From assembly GCA_900556135.1 (NCBI GenBank), contig USNR01000017.1:1-36271 (forward strand): a stretch of DNA of 36,271 nucleotides, written 5' to 3'. The notes under the pieces are model-generated. The model made no database searches. It had not been told where the DNA came from and was given only the letters and a program-made list of their open reading frames with translations. Position 1 is the first letter of the stretch; the number at the start of each line of letters is the position of its first letter. Shown piece after piece: positions 16,597 to 24,572 of the stretch. Made by a program: the position numbers and the translations under genes. The stretch comes from an uncultured Clostridium sp. Lineage in GTDB: Bacteria > Bacillota > Clostridia > TANB77 > CAG-508.

Positions 16597-18555
16597 TTAT
16601 TGCTTCCTTTGTGCTAATTTGTTAATATTTGTTTCAACAAATTCAAATTCTTTCGCTGTTGGTGTTATTTGTAATATTGCTGTATCTCCACCAACCTTCA
16701 GAAGCCCTTCACCTTTATTACATGTTACTAGAAATCCTGCTTCTCCTTCACTCAATTTAAATACTTCTTTTAAATATTTAATTTCAGATTTATCTTGTGC
16801 TAACAATAGCTTTGTATCAGAAGATGTTAAAACTGCCTGAACTTCTGGCTTTTCATAAAAGTCTTGGAATCTCTGAGATATAATTGCTAATGATACGTTT
16901 CTTTTTCTTGCACGTCTAGCCATTGTATTTAAAAAGTCTACTGCTTCCGGATATGGTAAAAGCATCCATGCCTCATCAACTAAAACTCTTTTCTTGCTAG
17001 CCTTTTTTCTATCCTCACTATTTTTCTTAACATATTTTTCCCATACCCACGAAAGTAATATTTGTTGTGCCAGTGGTCTTGCAAATCTTTCTTCAAGTTG
17101 CGATATGTCTAGATTAATAAACAAGGTGCCATCCAGTAAATCAAATGTAGATTGTCCATCAAAATATGCCATTTGTCCATCATATTCTCTTATATATTGT
17201 TTCATAACCTTCAACAAATAGCTGTAGTGGAATCTATAATCTGGGTTATCATTACTTTCAGCTTTTCTTATTAATCTTTTATACCATGACCCTATTGTTG
17301 GCATTTCTTTTCTCTTCTTGCCTAACATATCGCCTCTTCCATCCACTGAACTTTCGTATAAACTTGCTGGATTGCTATTTATGCCAAATGCTGCATACTC
17401 TTCAGCTACTGATTCTGCAATTATTTGTTTCGTAAGTTCGTTTACTTCTTGGCTTCTAGTGCTACCTCTTGCCATTGTAAGAAGAGCTTGTGTAACATCC
17501 TCAACTTTATTTTCAACATTTAGAACTGTTTTTTCTCTTCCCGTTATTTCATCTTTTACCATTTCTGTTTCTATATCAAATATGTTTATTACTGTTTGAG
17601 AATTTGGGCTCAATACAACATTTACTCCTCCCAAGCTCTCTGCAACAATACTATACTCACCCTCAGCATCTAGTGCCAAACTCTGTATTCCCATTAGAAC
17701 CGCTGACCTAGATATTAAAGTTTTCATTGTAACAGATTTACCAGCACCAGATTTAGCAAATATAACCATATTGTAATTTGTTAGTGAATTGTGGAAATTA
17801 TCAAATAAAATCGGTACACCAGTTTGTTTATTAAATCCTAATGGGATTCCTGAAGGGTGTCCAACTTCTGATGTCGTAAATGGGAATACTGTCGCCATAG
17901 ATCTATGGTCAAATGTATGTGTTTTCTTTATCTTATCATCCGCAAATGGAAGATTTGATTTAAAAGCTTCTTCTTGAATTCCCCATGTGCTCTTTATACC
18001 TATTAGAGATTTTGACATTTCAGAAGCTAAAAGTTTAGTAAGTTTGTCCAAATCCTCTAGGCTATACGCAAACAACGTTGCTACTACAGATGCTTCATAT
18101 AATTTATTAAATCCTGCTGCAATCTCATCTCTTAGTTGCTCTGCTTCAAATCTTTTCTGACTCAAAGTACTTTCTCTATTTATGTTTCCTCTATCTGCTG
18201 CAACAATTCTTTCTGTTTCAAGCTCATTTATAGTCCTATTAAGATCATTTTGAGACTTAGATTCTGGAATTGGATTAATATATATTGAAGTATTTATATC
18301 TCCAAACATATACATATCTCTAAACAATTCCGGAAATGTACACATTCTTGGAAGTGCTGATATAAAGAAACTTCTTGCATATCTTTTTACACTTGATATT
18401 ATCTCAAGATGGTCTATATTACTAGCATCTATTCCAGATGGTGCAATCAATTCCTTTATTGTTTTTTTATGTAAAATTTTTAGCTCTTCATTACTTGTAT
18501 AATCATTTCGTTGAGCTTGTAAGTCCTGCTCCTGTCTCTGTTTCTTTTTTGACAT
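16597..18555 (-). CDS. virB4: VirB4-family T4SS ATPase
   Basis: This is the conserved ATPase that powers pilus biogenesis and substrate transfer in T4SSs. From the chosen ATG at 18555 (behind AGGGGAAGAAG) it has 652 residues. Walker A is AKSGAGKS at 267-274 and Walker B RVLVDEAWM at 524-532. The VirB4/TraC-family signatures LALDAEGEYS and AIISQRFQDF are also present. The N-terminal region is short compared with usual VirB4 proteins, and part of the typical N-domain appears to be encoded in the gene just upstream (18503-19726). The two genes overlap by 53 bases, suggesting coupling. A start at 18639 is possible but would overlap further and has no better ribosome site. A VirD4 coupling ATPase was considered, but the domain layout and neighbours favour VirB4. 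Confidence 0.93.
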   Translation of the reverse strand: MSKKKQRQEQDLQAQRNDYTSNEELKILHKKTIKELIAPSGIDASNIDHLEIISSVKRYARSFFISALPRMCTFPELFRDMYMFGDINTSIYINPIPESKSQNDLNRTINELETERIVAADRGNINRESTLSQKRFEAEQLRDEIAAGFNKLYEASVVATLFAYSLEDLDKLTKLLASEMSKSLIGIKSTWGIQEEAFKSNLPFADDKIKKTHTFDHRSMATVFPFTTSEVGHPSGIPLGFNKQTGVPILFDNFHNSLTNYNMVIFAKSGAGKSVTMKTLISRSAVLMGIQSLALDAEGEYSIVAESLGGVNVVLSPNSQTVINIFDIETEMVKDEITGREKTVLNVENKVEDVTQALLTMARGSTRSQEVNELTKQIIAESVAEEYAAFGINSNPASLYESSVDGRGDMLGKKRKEMPTIGSWYKRLIRKAESNDNPDYRFHYSYLLKVMKQYIREYDGQMAYFDGQSTFDLLDGTLFINLDISQLEERFARPLAQQILLSWVWEKYVKKNSEDRKKASKKRVLVDEAWMLLPYPEAVDFLNTMARRARKRNVSLAIISQRFQDFYEKPEVQAVLTSSDTKLLLAQDKSEIKYLKEVFKLSEGEAGFLVTCNKGEGLLKVGGDTAILQITPTAKEFEFVETNINKLAQRKQ

Positions 18556-19726
18556 TTTTTCTTCTTCCCCTACCCTTCTTCTCATTCTCAATTTTTTCTT
18601 TTGCTTTATCTGCAACATCTCTGCCAATATTGTTTGCATTTTCTTCCAAAATCAATTGTGCTAAATTTGCAATTATATCATCTATATTTTCTTCTTTTTC
18701 CTCATATTTCTTTTCTTTTTCACTCTTTACTTCCTTAACCTTCTGGTTTGCTTTTTGGAAAGCTCTCTTTTCTATTTCCTCGTCTAATAATTTCATCTTC
18801 TTGTCCATATAATCCGGTGCTGTAGAATACAGTTCGTCATATCTAGCTCTTATAGCTTTATCTATACCATATATTTCTGAATCATCTCTATTGTATGCCA
18901 CATACAATAAGTCAATCAGTTCAATTGATGACATTATTTTTCCTACTACCCCTGATATGCTAAGTGCACTTATCAAAGCTTGAGCTTTAGTATATAATTC
19001 CGAAAAAGCTAATTCCTTTAATTCTTCTTTATCATAATTTGTCTGTCCTAAATCTTCTGGATAATATGATATTACTACATAATATTTCTTGTTTAAAATA
19101 TTTTTGTTTAAACTCATTTTTTCTGTATTATATATAATATCTTTTCCATATTCATATAAATTTCTTTGTTTCACTAGTTCATAATATTCCCTTTTTATTT
19201 CTGCCTCTGTAGCTCTTTCATTTCTTGTCAATTGTTCATATTTCATTTTCTGCTTATTGTAAGCATTCTCTATTTCTTTAATTTTTTCTCTGTAATTTTG
19301 AAGGCTATTTTCTAGGTTAATTGTCCTTGTTTGTGTATATATTTGAATTGGTCCTGTTAGGGTATTTAAAAATTGTTGAAAACCTTGTTCAACGGAAACT
19401 TTCTCCTCTTGAGACATTAAATCGTAATTTATTCCCTGACAATCTATTACCATAATATACTTGGCACCATTTTTTTGTATAATCATATTATCTTCGACTT
19501 TATCAAATTCCATAAAATTAAAAATAGAATCTACAGTATATTGCTTTGTTTTAGTCTTTGTTTCTTCGCTTCTCACATTGTCCTTTAATTCCTTTTCTTT
19601 TCTACTTGCTTGTTTTTCCTTAATCTTCATATTAACAAATACAATTACCAAAACAATCAACAATATTGAGGCTATGCTACCAGCTAATATCAATAGCCAT
19701 GTTAATAAACTTATATTATTTATCAT
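18503..19726 (-). CDS. Membrane-anchored TraC-like / VirB4 N-domain protein
   Basis: The 407-aa protein has one N-terminal membrane helix (about 9-32). A domain at about 62-145 resembles the N-terminal region of VirB4/TraC proteins (FNFMEFDKVEDNMIIQKNGA, then YIMVIDCQGINYDLMSQEE and FLNTLTGPIQIYTQTRTINL). A long coiled coil (about 145-210) and a second conserved part (YYVVISYYPEDLGQ) follow, ending in a Lys/Glu-rich tail. It has no Walker motifs. It sits between PrgI (11-base overlap) and VirB4 (53-base overlap). It likely tethers the ATPase to the membrane as the detached N-domain of a split VirB4. The homology is judged by pattern and context. Confidence 0.75.
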   Translation of the reverse strand: MINNISLLTWLLILAGSIASILLIVLVIVFVNMKIKEKQASRKEKELKDNVRSEETKTKTKQYTVDSIFNFMEFDKVEDNMIIQKNGAKYIMVIDCQGINYDLMSQEEKVSVEQGFQQFLNTLTGPIQIYTQTRTINLENSLQNYREKIKEIENAYNKQKMKYEQLTRNERATEAEIKREYYELVKQRNLYEYGKDIIYNTEKMSLNKNILNKKYYVVISYYPEDLGQTNYDKEELKELAFSELYTKAQALISALSISGVVGKIMSSIELIDLLYVAYNRDDSEIYGIDKAIRARYDELYSTAPDYMDKKMKLLDEEIEKRAFQKANQKVKEVKSEKEKKYEEKEENIDDIIANLAQLILEENANNIGRDVADKAKEKIENEKKGRGRRKNVKKETETGAGLTSSTK

Positions 19727-20063
19727 CTGTTTTATCCTCCTTGTAAATATATATTTTGTTTCCTTTTCCTTTAAACTTAATTGCTCTATATATTACATCA
19801 TCCAAATTTTCTCCTGCATTTGCTTTAGTCCATTTTAGATTCGATATATTTGGAACTTTTAATGTACCTATCGCAAAACCAATTAATGCACATATAATCA
19901 TTGATATTAATCCTATCACTGTCATATTACACATAGAAAAAATAAAGTAGAATATAAATCCAAATATTGCTGCTCCAGCTGTCCACATTATACTTTTCTT
20001 TGTAAATATAAATAATATTCTACCTTCCCCTTTTACATCTCTTGGCAAGTTATAAGTTCCCAT
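19716..20063 (-). CDS. PrgI family (VirB3-like) T4SS membrane protein
   Basis: The 115-aa protein has the PrgI layout: an N-terminal cytoplasmic segment MGTYNLPRDVKGEGRILFIF, two membrane helices (about 24-45 and 48-66), and a C-terminal cytoplasmic part. PrgI/VirB3 proteins interact with VirB4 in the inner-membrane complex of Gram-positive conjugation machines. The next gene starts 11 bases before its stop, and it is preceded by an intrinsic terminator and a GGAGG site. The gene order PrgI, TraC-like, VirB4 strengthens the call. Confidence 0.87.
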   Translation of the reverse strand: MGTYNLPRDVKGEGRILFIFTKKSIMWTAGAAIFGFIFYFIFSMCNMTVIGLISMIICALIGFAIGTLKVPNISNLKWTKANAGENLDDVIYRAIKFKGKGNKIYIYKEDKTDDK

Positions 20064-20140
20064 TTTTCCTCCATTTAAATATAATTATCCTATTTTAGAT
20101 AATTATATCATATATCGTAAAAAAAAGTAATATAAAACAC

Positions 20141-20167
20141 AAAAAAAGTGCAATTACTTGCACTTTT
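20141..20167 (-). terminator. Intrinsic terminator between pilin genes and PrgI
   Basis: A perfect 10-bp stem (AAAAGTGCAA / TTGCACTTTT) with a 4-base loop is followed on the minus strand by seven T. It lies 43 bases after the last pilin stop and 78 bases before PrgI. No separate promoter is evident before PrgI, so this probably acts as a leaky terminator that keeps pilin mRNA more abundant than the machine genes. Confidence 0.85.
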
Positions 20168-20209
20168 AATCTTTTTGCAATATTTTTGCAACTTATATGT
20201 AATATTTCA

Positions 20210-20563
20210 TTATTGAAGAGATATTGCAAATTGGTAAACTGCTGTAGCTATCCATGTAGCTGCGAACACTATAATTGCACCAACTATATATGGTATCATT
20301 GTTGATTTGTAATCAGCTTTTCCTTCTGGGCTAGCTGTCATGTATTTTATACCTAATACAACTAGTACTCCAACAGAAATTATAGTTCCTATAGTTCTTA
20401 TTAATCCAACAATTTTATTTCCTATTGTTACTATATTTGAACCAGCCTCAACCTCTGTTGGCTTAACATCACCTGGTGTAATAGCAAATACGCTAGTTGC
20501 TAATGTCATCATAACTATAGCTATTACTAATACTATATTAATTATTTTAACTGTTTTCTTCAT
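20210..20563 (-). CDS. VirB2-like T4SS pilin, paralog 1
   Basis: The 117-aa small exported protein has a signal peptide (about 1-27, ending SVFA), a short polar segment, and two membrane helices (about 50-72 and 90-113). The loop between them is GIKYMTASPEGKADYK followed by MIPYIVGA. This two-helix form with a small basic loop is the VirB2/TrbC-like pilin plan. It is one of three tandem paralogs, nearest to the terminator, with GGAGG before its ATG. A small T4SS membrane subunit other than pilin remains possible. Confidence 0.82.
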   Translation of the reverse strand: MKKTVKIINIVLVIAIVMMTLATSVFAITPGDVKPTEVEAGSNIVTIGNKIVGLIRTIGTIISVGVLVVLGIKYMTASPEGKADYKSTMIPYIVGAIIVFAATWIATAVYQFAISLQ

Positions 20564-20628
20564 ATTTGTTCCTCCTTTATTTTTATTTATTTTATTATAA
20601 TCTCATTTTATTGAGAATATTAAAAACA

Positions 20629-21012
20629 TTATAAATTTGTATTTTCTAATACAAGCACTACCACCTTCCAAATTGCAAATGCTCCAAATGCCATAAAAGC
20701 TCCAATTACATATGGGACCAATGTTTTCTTGATATCCGCTTGCATTTCCACAGAACCTGTTATATATTTTATTCCTAATATAGTTATAATTACAACTGCA
20801 ACTACTACTGCTATGAATTGTAATATGCTATACACAGAATTAGATAATTGACTAACCTCTCTCTCATCTATCTTATCATTATCTGATTTACTGCTTATAA
20901 AATCTTTTCCCTTATTAATTATATCCGTCATAGTAAATGCATTTACAGTGCTTGCTAATATATTTATTACCACTAATATAATACATATTATTTTTAAAGT
21001 TTTATTTTTCAT
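20629..21012 (-). CDS. VirB2-like T4SS pilin, paralog 2
   Basis: The 127-aa protein has a signal peptide (about 1-25, ending TVNA), a polar stretch of about 35 residues (KGKDFISSKSDNDKIDEREV), and two membrane helices separated by GIKYITGSVEMQADIKK and VPYVIGA. It is the most divergent of the three paralogs: its loop lacks the EGKADYK sequence of the other two and has EMQADIK instead. It lies 64 bases downstream of paralog 3, with AAAAAAGGAAA before its ATG. Confidence 0.8.
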   Translation of the reverse strand: MKNKTLKIICIILVVINILASTVNAFTMTDIINKGKDFISSKSDNDKIDEREVSQLSNSVYSILQFIAVVVAVVIITILGIKYITGSVEMQADIKKTLVPYVIGAFMAFGAFAIWKVVVLVLENTNL

Positions 21013-21076
21013 ATTTTTCCTTTTTTACATTAAATATATTCTATTATATAACATTTTTATCTTTTTTGCAACCTTT

Positions 21077-21496
21077 TTACATTTTCTTTGCAATATCATA
21101 TATTATTTGTGCAAACTGACTTCCCGCAAATAGTAATATACATCCTATAAAATATGGAAGCATTGTTTTTTTATAATCAGCTTTTCCTTCCACACTACTA
21201 GTCATATATCCTATTCCTATAAGCATCAAAGCTCCAACAGATATTATGGACCCTACTGCTCTTATTATTCCAACTATTGTGTTCACTGCACTTTCTGCCG
21301 CTGGATCATCCGACATTGTGGTCTTATATTGATCTGTATGTAGTATCGTTTCTTTTGTTCCTGTATCAGTTTTTCCTCCGCCATCAGTCGTCTCGGTTTG
21401 TTGAAGTGTTGCATAGCAATTATTATTCACACATATAAATGTTAATATTATAATTGCTAGCAAACATTTAATTATAATCCTTGTTTTTTCTTTCAT
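21077..21496 (-). CDS. VirB2-like T4SS pilin, paralog 3
   Basis: The 139-aa protein (from ATG 21496, chosen because TAGGGG sits 5 bases upstream) has a signal peptide (about 1-30, ending NNCYA), a Thr/Gly/Asp-rich mature N-terminus (TETTDGGGKTDTGTKE), and two membrane helices around the loop GIGYMTSSVEGKADYK and MLPYFIG. An upstream ATG at 21511 would add five residues but lacks a ribosome site. It is the first pilin of the operon, 25 bases after the Spo0E-like gene. Confidence 0.8.
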   Translation of the reverse strand: MKEKTRIIIKCLLAIIILTFICVNNNCYATLQQTETTDGGGKTDTGTKETILHTDQYKTTMSDDPAAESAVNTIVGIIRAVGSIISVGALMLIGIGYMTSSVEGKADYKKTMLPYFIGCILLFAGSQFAQIIYDIAKKM

Positions 21497-21521
21497 TTTT
21501 ACCCCTATCATTTATTTTTTA

Positions 21522-21665
21522 CTACCTATTACATTTTTCTTTATAATACTGCCATATTAGTTCGTCTAAGTCTGTACTTAGTTTGTAAATAATCTCATAA
21601 TCTTCGCCATTGATTATACTTGTATTTAATTTTTCTCTTAAAACACATATATTTTCATCAAGCAT
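21522..21665 (-). CDS. Spo0E-like aspartyl-phosphate phosphatase (47 aa)
   Basis: Spo0E-family proteins are short two-helix phosphatases that dephosphorylate Spo0A~P and delay sporulation. This frame starts at ATG 21665 behind AAGGAG (7-base spacer) and ends at TAG 21522. The first helix carries LREKL, a turn follows (NGEDYE), and the second helix carries LSTDLDELIWQYY. That matches the family signature S-x-E/D-L-D-x-L-I-x-x-Y. Length and layout fit. It is the first gene after the promoter at 21700-21728 and precedes the pilins by 25 bases, so it appears to be co-transcribed with the T4SS-like operon. The substrate is inferred from the family. Confidence 0.8.
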   Translation of the reverse strand: MLDENICVLREKLNTSIINGEDYEIIYKLSTDLDELIWQYYKEKCNR

Positions 21666-21699
21666 TTTAATTCTCCTTATTCTTCTGTTTTCTTATTTA

Positions 21700-21728
21700 A
21701 AAATACCATATTTTATAATTTTAGTCAA
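21700..21728 (-). promoter_or_regulatory. Sigma-A-type promoter of the Spo0E-like/T4SS-like operon
   Basis: On the minus strand, -35 TTGACT (21723-21728) and -10 TATTTT (21700-21705) are separated by 17 bases. They sit 35 bases upstream of the Spo0E-like ATG and 127 bases or more after the M16 peptidase stop. No Spo0A box resembling TGTCGAA was seen beside it. Confidence 0.65.
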
Positions 21729-21854
21729 TATTTTTATTTAATAAAATGCTGATTTATCAATATTTCGTGTTACTTTTTTTGATTTTTATATTCTGTTTTC
21801 CACATTTTATATACATATGTGATTTTTTATTTTATTAATTTTCATTTTTAGACA

Positions 21855-23138
21855 TTACTTGTTATTACCTTTTATTACAGATAACACCATATTTTCTTCG
21901 GCAAATATTTCTTTTAACACTTTTTTTACATATTCCGCATCTATTTCTTTAAATACTTCTATATATTCAAAACTATTTATTCCTTTAATCCAATCCGCAA
22001 AAAACATTCTAGATATATCTGCTACATTATTATATTCTGTTACATATTCTCCATATATCTTCTTTTTTATTCTACTCAACTCTTCGCTATTTATATTTTC
22101 AGCTTTAAATTTTTCTATTTCCTTAGTAAGTTCTCCCATTATTTTTTCAGGATTATTTGAGTGTCCTGATATTAAAACATGGGCATATTGCTTAGAAAAT
22201 TCATAATCAAAGTCAGGGCACATTAACAAATCTCCGCTATCATACAGTCTTGAATATAACTCAGAGCTTTCTCCTAAAATCATGTTTAACAGTATTTCTA
22301 TTGCAACATGTCTTTTAACAACTTCTTTTTTGTCATCTATTATTTTATCTTTATATCCTATCATAAAAATAGGCATACTTATTTCCATGTTTTTTTCGCT
22401 TTTCTTTTTATTTATTGTATTCTCTTCTTCTGGATATATTCTTTTTATTAATCCTTGCTCTTCCTTTTTTACTAATCTATTTTTTATTTCCTGTAATAAG
22501 TTCTCGGGGTTAAAATCTCCACATGCCACTAAAACCATATTTGATGGATTATAAAAAGTATTATAGCATTTGTTTAAAACTTCCGGTGTTATCTTACTAA
22601 TAGATTCTATTGTTCCTGCAATATCTATTTTTATAGGATTGTTCTTATACAAGCAGTCCATAGCGCCCATATATAATTGCCACCCTGGGTCATCATCATA
22701 CATTGTTATTTCTTGTCCTATTATGCCTTTTTCTTTCTCTACATTTTCATCTGTAAAGTATGGGTGTTGTACATAGTCCATTAGTTCATCTAAACCTTCA
22801 TAAAAATGGTCTGTACATTCAAATAAATATGTTGTATGATCATTAGTTGTGTATGCATTTGCATCTATTCCTAGCGCCATTAATACATCTAAACTGTTCT
22901 TTCCATTTTCTTGTTCAAACATTTTATGTTCTAGAAAATGTGCAACTCCATCTGGAATAAATACCTCTTCACCAGTTTTTTGCATTATAAATCTATTATC
23001 TATAGATCCAAATCTTGTTCCAAACATAACGTATTTTTTCTTTGTGTTTTGTTTAGGAATTATAATTATTTCTAAGCCGTTTTCAAGCTTTTCAATATAT
23101 GCTTTTTCTTTTATCTTTTCACAATTAATCTCTTTCAA
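21855..23138 (-). CDS. M16 family zinc metallopeptidase, active subunit (YmfH-like)
   Basis: The 427-aa protein carries the inverted zinc motif HFLEH (67-71) and a downstream Glu in IIGQEITMYDDDPGW (E143). This is typical of M16 peptidases of the YmfH/PqqL-like group. The start codon is TTG at 23138 behind AGGAAAGG; I found no in-frame ATG with a ribosome site. It lies 60 bases downstream of a second M16 gene that lacks the zinc motif. Such pairs form heterodimeric proteases in Bacillota (YmfF/YmfH, AlbE/AlbF). The protein has no signal peptide and is presumably cytoplasmic. Its position directly ahead of the secretion operon may be coincidental, since a promoter separates them. Confidence 0.9.
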   Translation of the reverse strand: MKEINCEKIKEKAYIEKLENGLEIIIIPKQNTKKKYVMFGTRFGSIDNRFIMQKTGEEVFIPDGVAHFLEHKMFEQENGKNSLDVLMALGIDANAYTTNDHTTYLFECTDHFYEGLDELMDYVQHPYFTDENVEKEKGIIGQEITMYDDDPGWQLYMGAMDCLYKNNPIKIDIAGTIESISKITPEVLNKCYNTFYNPSNMVLVACGDFNPENLLQEIKNRLVKKEEQGLIKRIYPEEENTINKKKSEKNMEISMPIFMIGYKDKIIDDKKEVVKRHVAIEILLNMILGESSELYSRLYDSGDLLMCPDFDYEFSKQYAHVLISGHSNNPEKIMGELTKEIEKFKAENINSEELSRIKKKIYGEYVTEYNNVADISRMFFADWIKGINSFEYIEVFKEIDAEYVKKVLKEIFAEENMVLSVIKGNNK

Positions 23139-23198
23139 ATTAACCTTTCCTCTCTTTCATTTTTTTCAACTGTTCTTAACCTCTTAAAGTTAATCACT

Positions 23199-24467
23199 TT
23201 AATTGTTTGTTAAAAAATAAATTGTATCTATTCTCAGATTGTTTGCAACTTCTATTACATTTTCTTTATTTACTCGATTTATATTTTCTATTATTTCATT
23301 TATATCTTTTGTATCTCCTGATATTTCTTGCGCTAATGTGTATGAAATCTCGCTTGCTTGCTCATCTTCAATTTTGCTTATGCTTGCAATTAAAAGTTCT
23401 TTTGCATTTTGTATGTCCTCTTCTGTAAAGTTTCCATTTTTTAAATCTTCTAACTGCTCTTTAATAATTTTTATTGCCTTATCATAATTGCTTATCTCTA
23501 TTCCACATCTTATTAATATATCATTTTTCGTTTTTAGGTATCTAGAGCCTGCAGTATACGCCAAGCTTGCTTTTTCTCTAACATTTTGAAATAATTTTGA
23601 ATTTGATCCGCCACCAAGTATAGCATTGTAAACATTTATATATTCTTCTGGTACATTGTTGTTTATATTTATTCCTATAACAATCTTGCCTTGTGCTACA
23701 TCCATTTTGTCTTTGACTTCTTTTGTCTCATTTCCGTTCAACTCTAATTTGCTATCTTGAACATATTCTGGTTTTCTATCTTTCAACTTGCTTATTTCTT
23801 TGTTATTTGTAATTATATTTTCAATTTTTTTTGCATCTTCTATTTTTCCAGATATAAAAATATCAATCTTGCTTTCATCTATTATTTTTTTATAATATTC
23901 ATATAAATTAGTGGAATTTATGTTTTCTAGATCTTCCACATAACCATATTCATACAATCCATATTCTTGATTTTTATACATTTCTTCTATACATCTGGTA
24001 AATGCATAATTTGCTTTGTTGTCTATTCTAGCTTCTATTATCCTTCTAAGATTTTCTTTTTCTCCTTCTACATATTTATCGCTAAACCTTTCATTTTCTT
24101 GTAAAGGATTAAATACTAAATCTATTAATAGTGATATGCTTTTATTTAAAACATCTTCATTTTCTAATGAATATTCATCACATATAGATTCCATGTAGAA
24201 TTTTAAAATATGGTTATCTCCTCTTTTTTCTATTCCACAATTAAAGTTTGCCCCATATAATTCTTCTAATTTTTTGTTTATCTCTTTTTGAGTTTTTATA
24301 TTATTAGTTCCTAATCTTAAAACTGCAGGGATTAAAGCCTCTTTGGTAACGCCCTCCCTTGTTAATTTTTTTGTAAGAAATATTGCCATCATGTTAGTTT
24401 TAAATTTATTTGTATCTATAACATGAAGTGTAATTCCTTCTTTTATTTTAATTTTAGTGTCTTTCAT
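23199..24467 (-). CDS. M16 family peptidase-like protein, inactive partner (YmfF-like)
   Basis: The 422-aa protein has the M16 fold pattern but no HxxEH. Where the zinc motif should be, the sequence reads LIPAVLRLGTNNIKTQKEIN. The substrate-binding R/Y element is present in the C-terminal half (LFQNVREKASLAYTAGSRY). In paired M16 enzymes one subunit provides zinc and the other provides the R/Y pair, which fits the adjacent active gene at 21855-23138. The start ATG follows AAAGGAGG. It probably belongs to one unit with the active subunit. Confidence 0.88.
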   Translation of the reverse strand: MKDTKIKIKEGITLHVIDTNKFKTNMMAIFLTKKLTREGVTKEALIPAVLRLGTNNIKTQKEINKKLEELYGANFNCGIEKRGDNHILKFYMESICDEYSLENEDVLNKSISLLIDLVFNPLQENERFSDKYVEGEKENLRRIIEARIDNKANYAFTRCIEEMYKNQEYGLYEYGYVEDLENINSTNLYEYYKKIIDESKIDIFISGKIEDAKKIENIITNNKEISKLKDRKPEYVQDSKLELNGNETKEVKDKMDVAQGKIVIGININNNVPEEYINVYNAILGGGSNSKLFQNVREKASLAYTAGSRYLKTKNDILIRCGIEISNYDKAIKIIKEQLEDLKNGNFTEEDIQNAKELLIASISKIEDEQASEISYTLAQEISGDTKDINEIIENINRVNKENVIEVANNLRIDTIYFLTNN

Positions 24468-24572
24468 CAGTACCTCCTTTTATTTATTAAAGATTTTACT
24501 TTTATATATCATAAAATCTCCAATTTTCTGTTTTGCTCAATTCTAAGAACCTGCTTGATATATTTCTCTCAT

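Noticed and set aside
16597..18555. Reading the ATPase gene as a VirD4/TcpA coupling protein.
   Set aside because: Motifs such as LALDAEGEYS and LVDEAWMLL, no N-terminal membrane helices, and the adjacency to PrgI and a TraC-like gene fit VirB4.
7881..21665. Integrative and conjugative element covering the T4SS-like genes.
   Set aside because: No integrase, relaxase, VirD4, tRNA target or flanking direct repeat could be found, and base composition matches the neighbours apart from one small patch.
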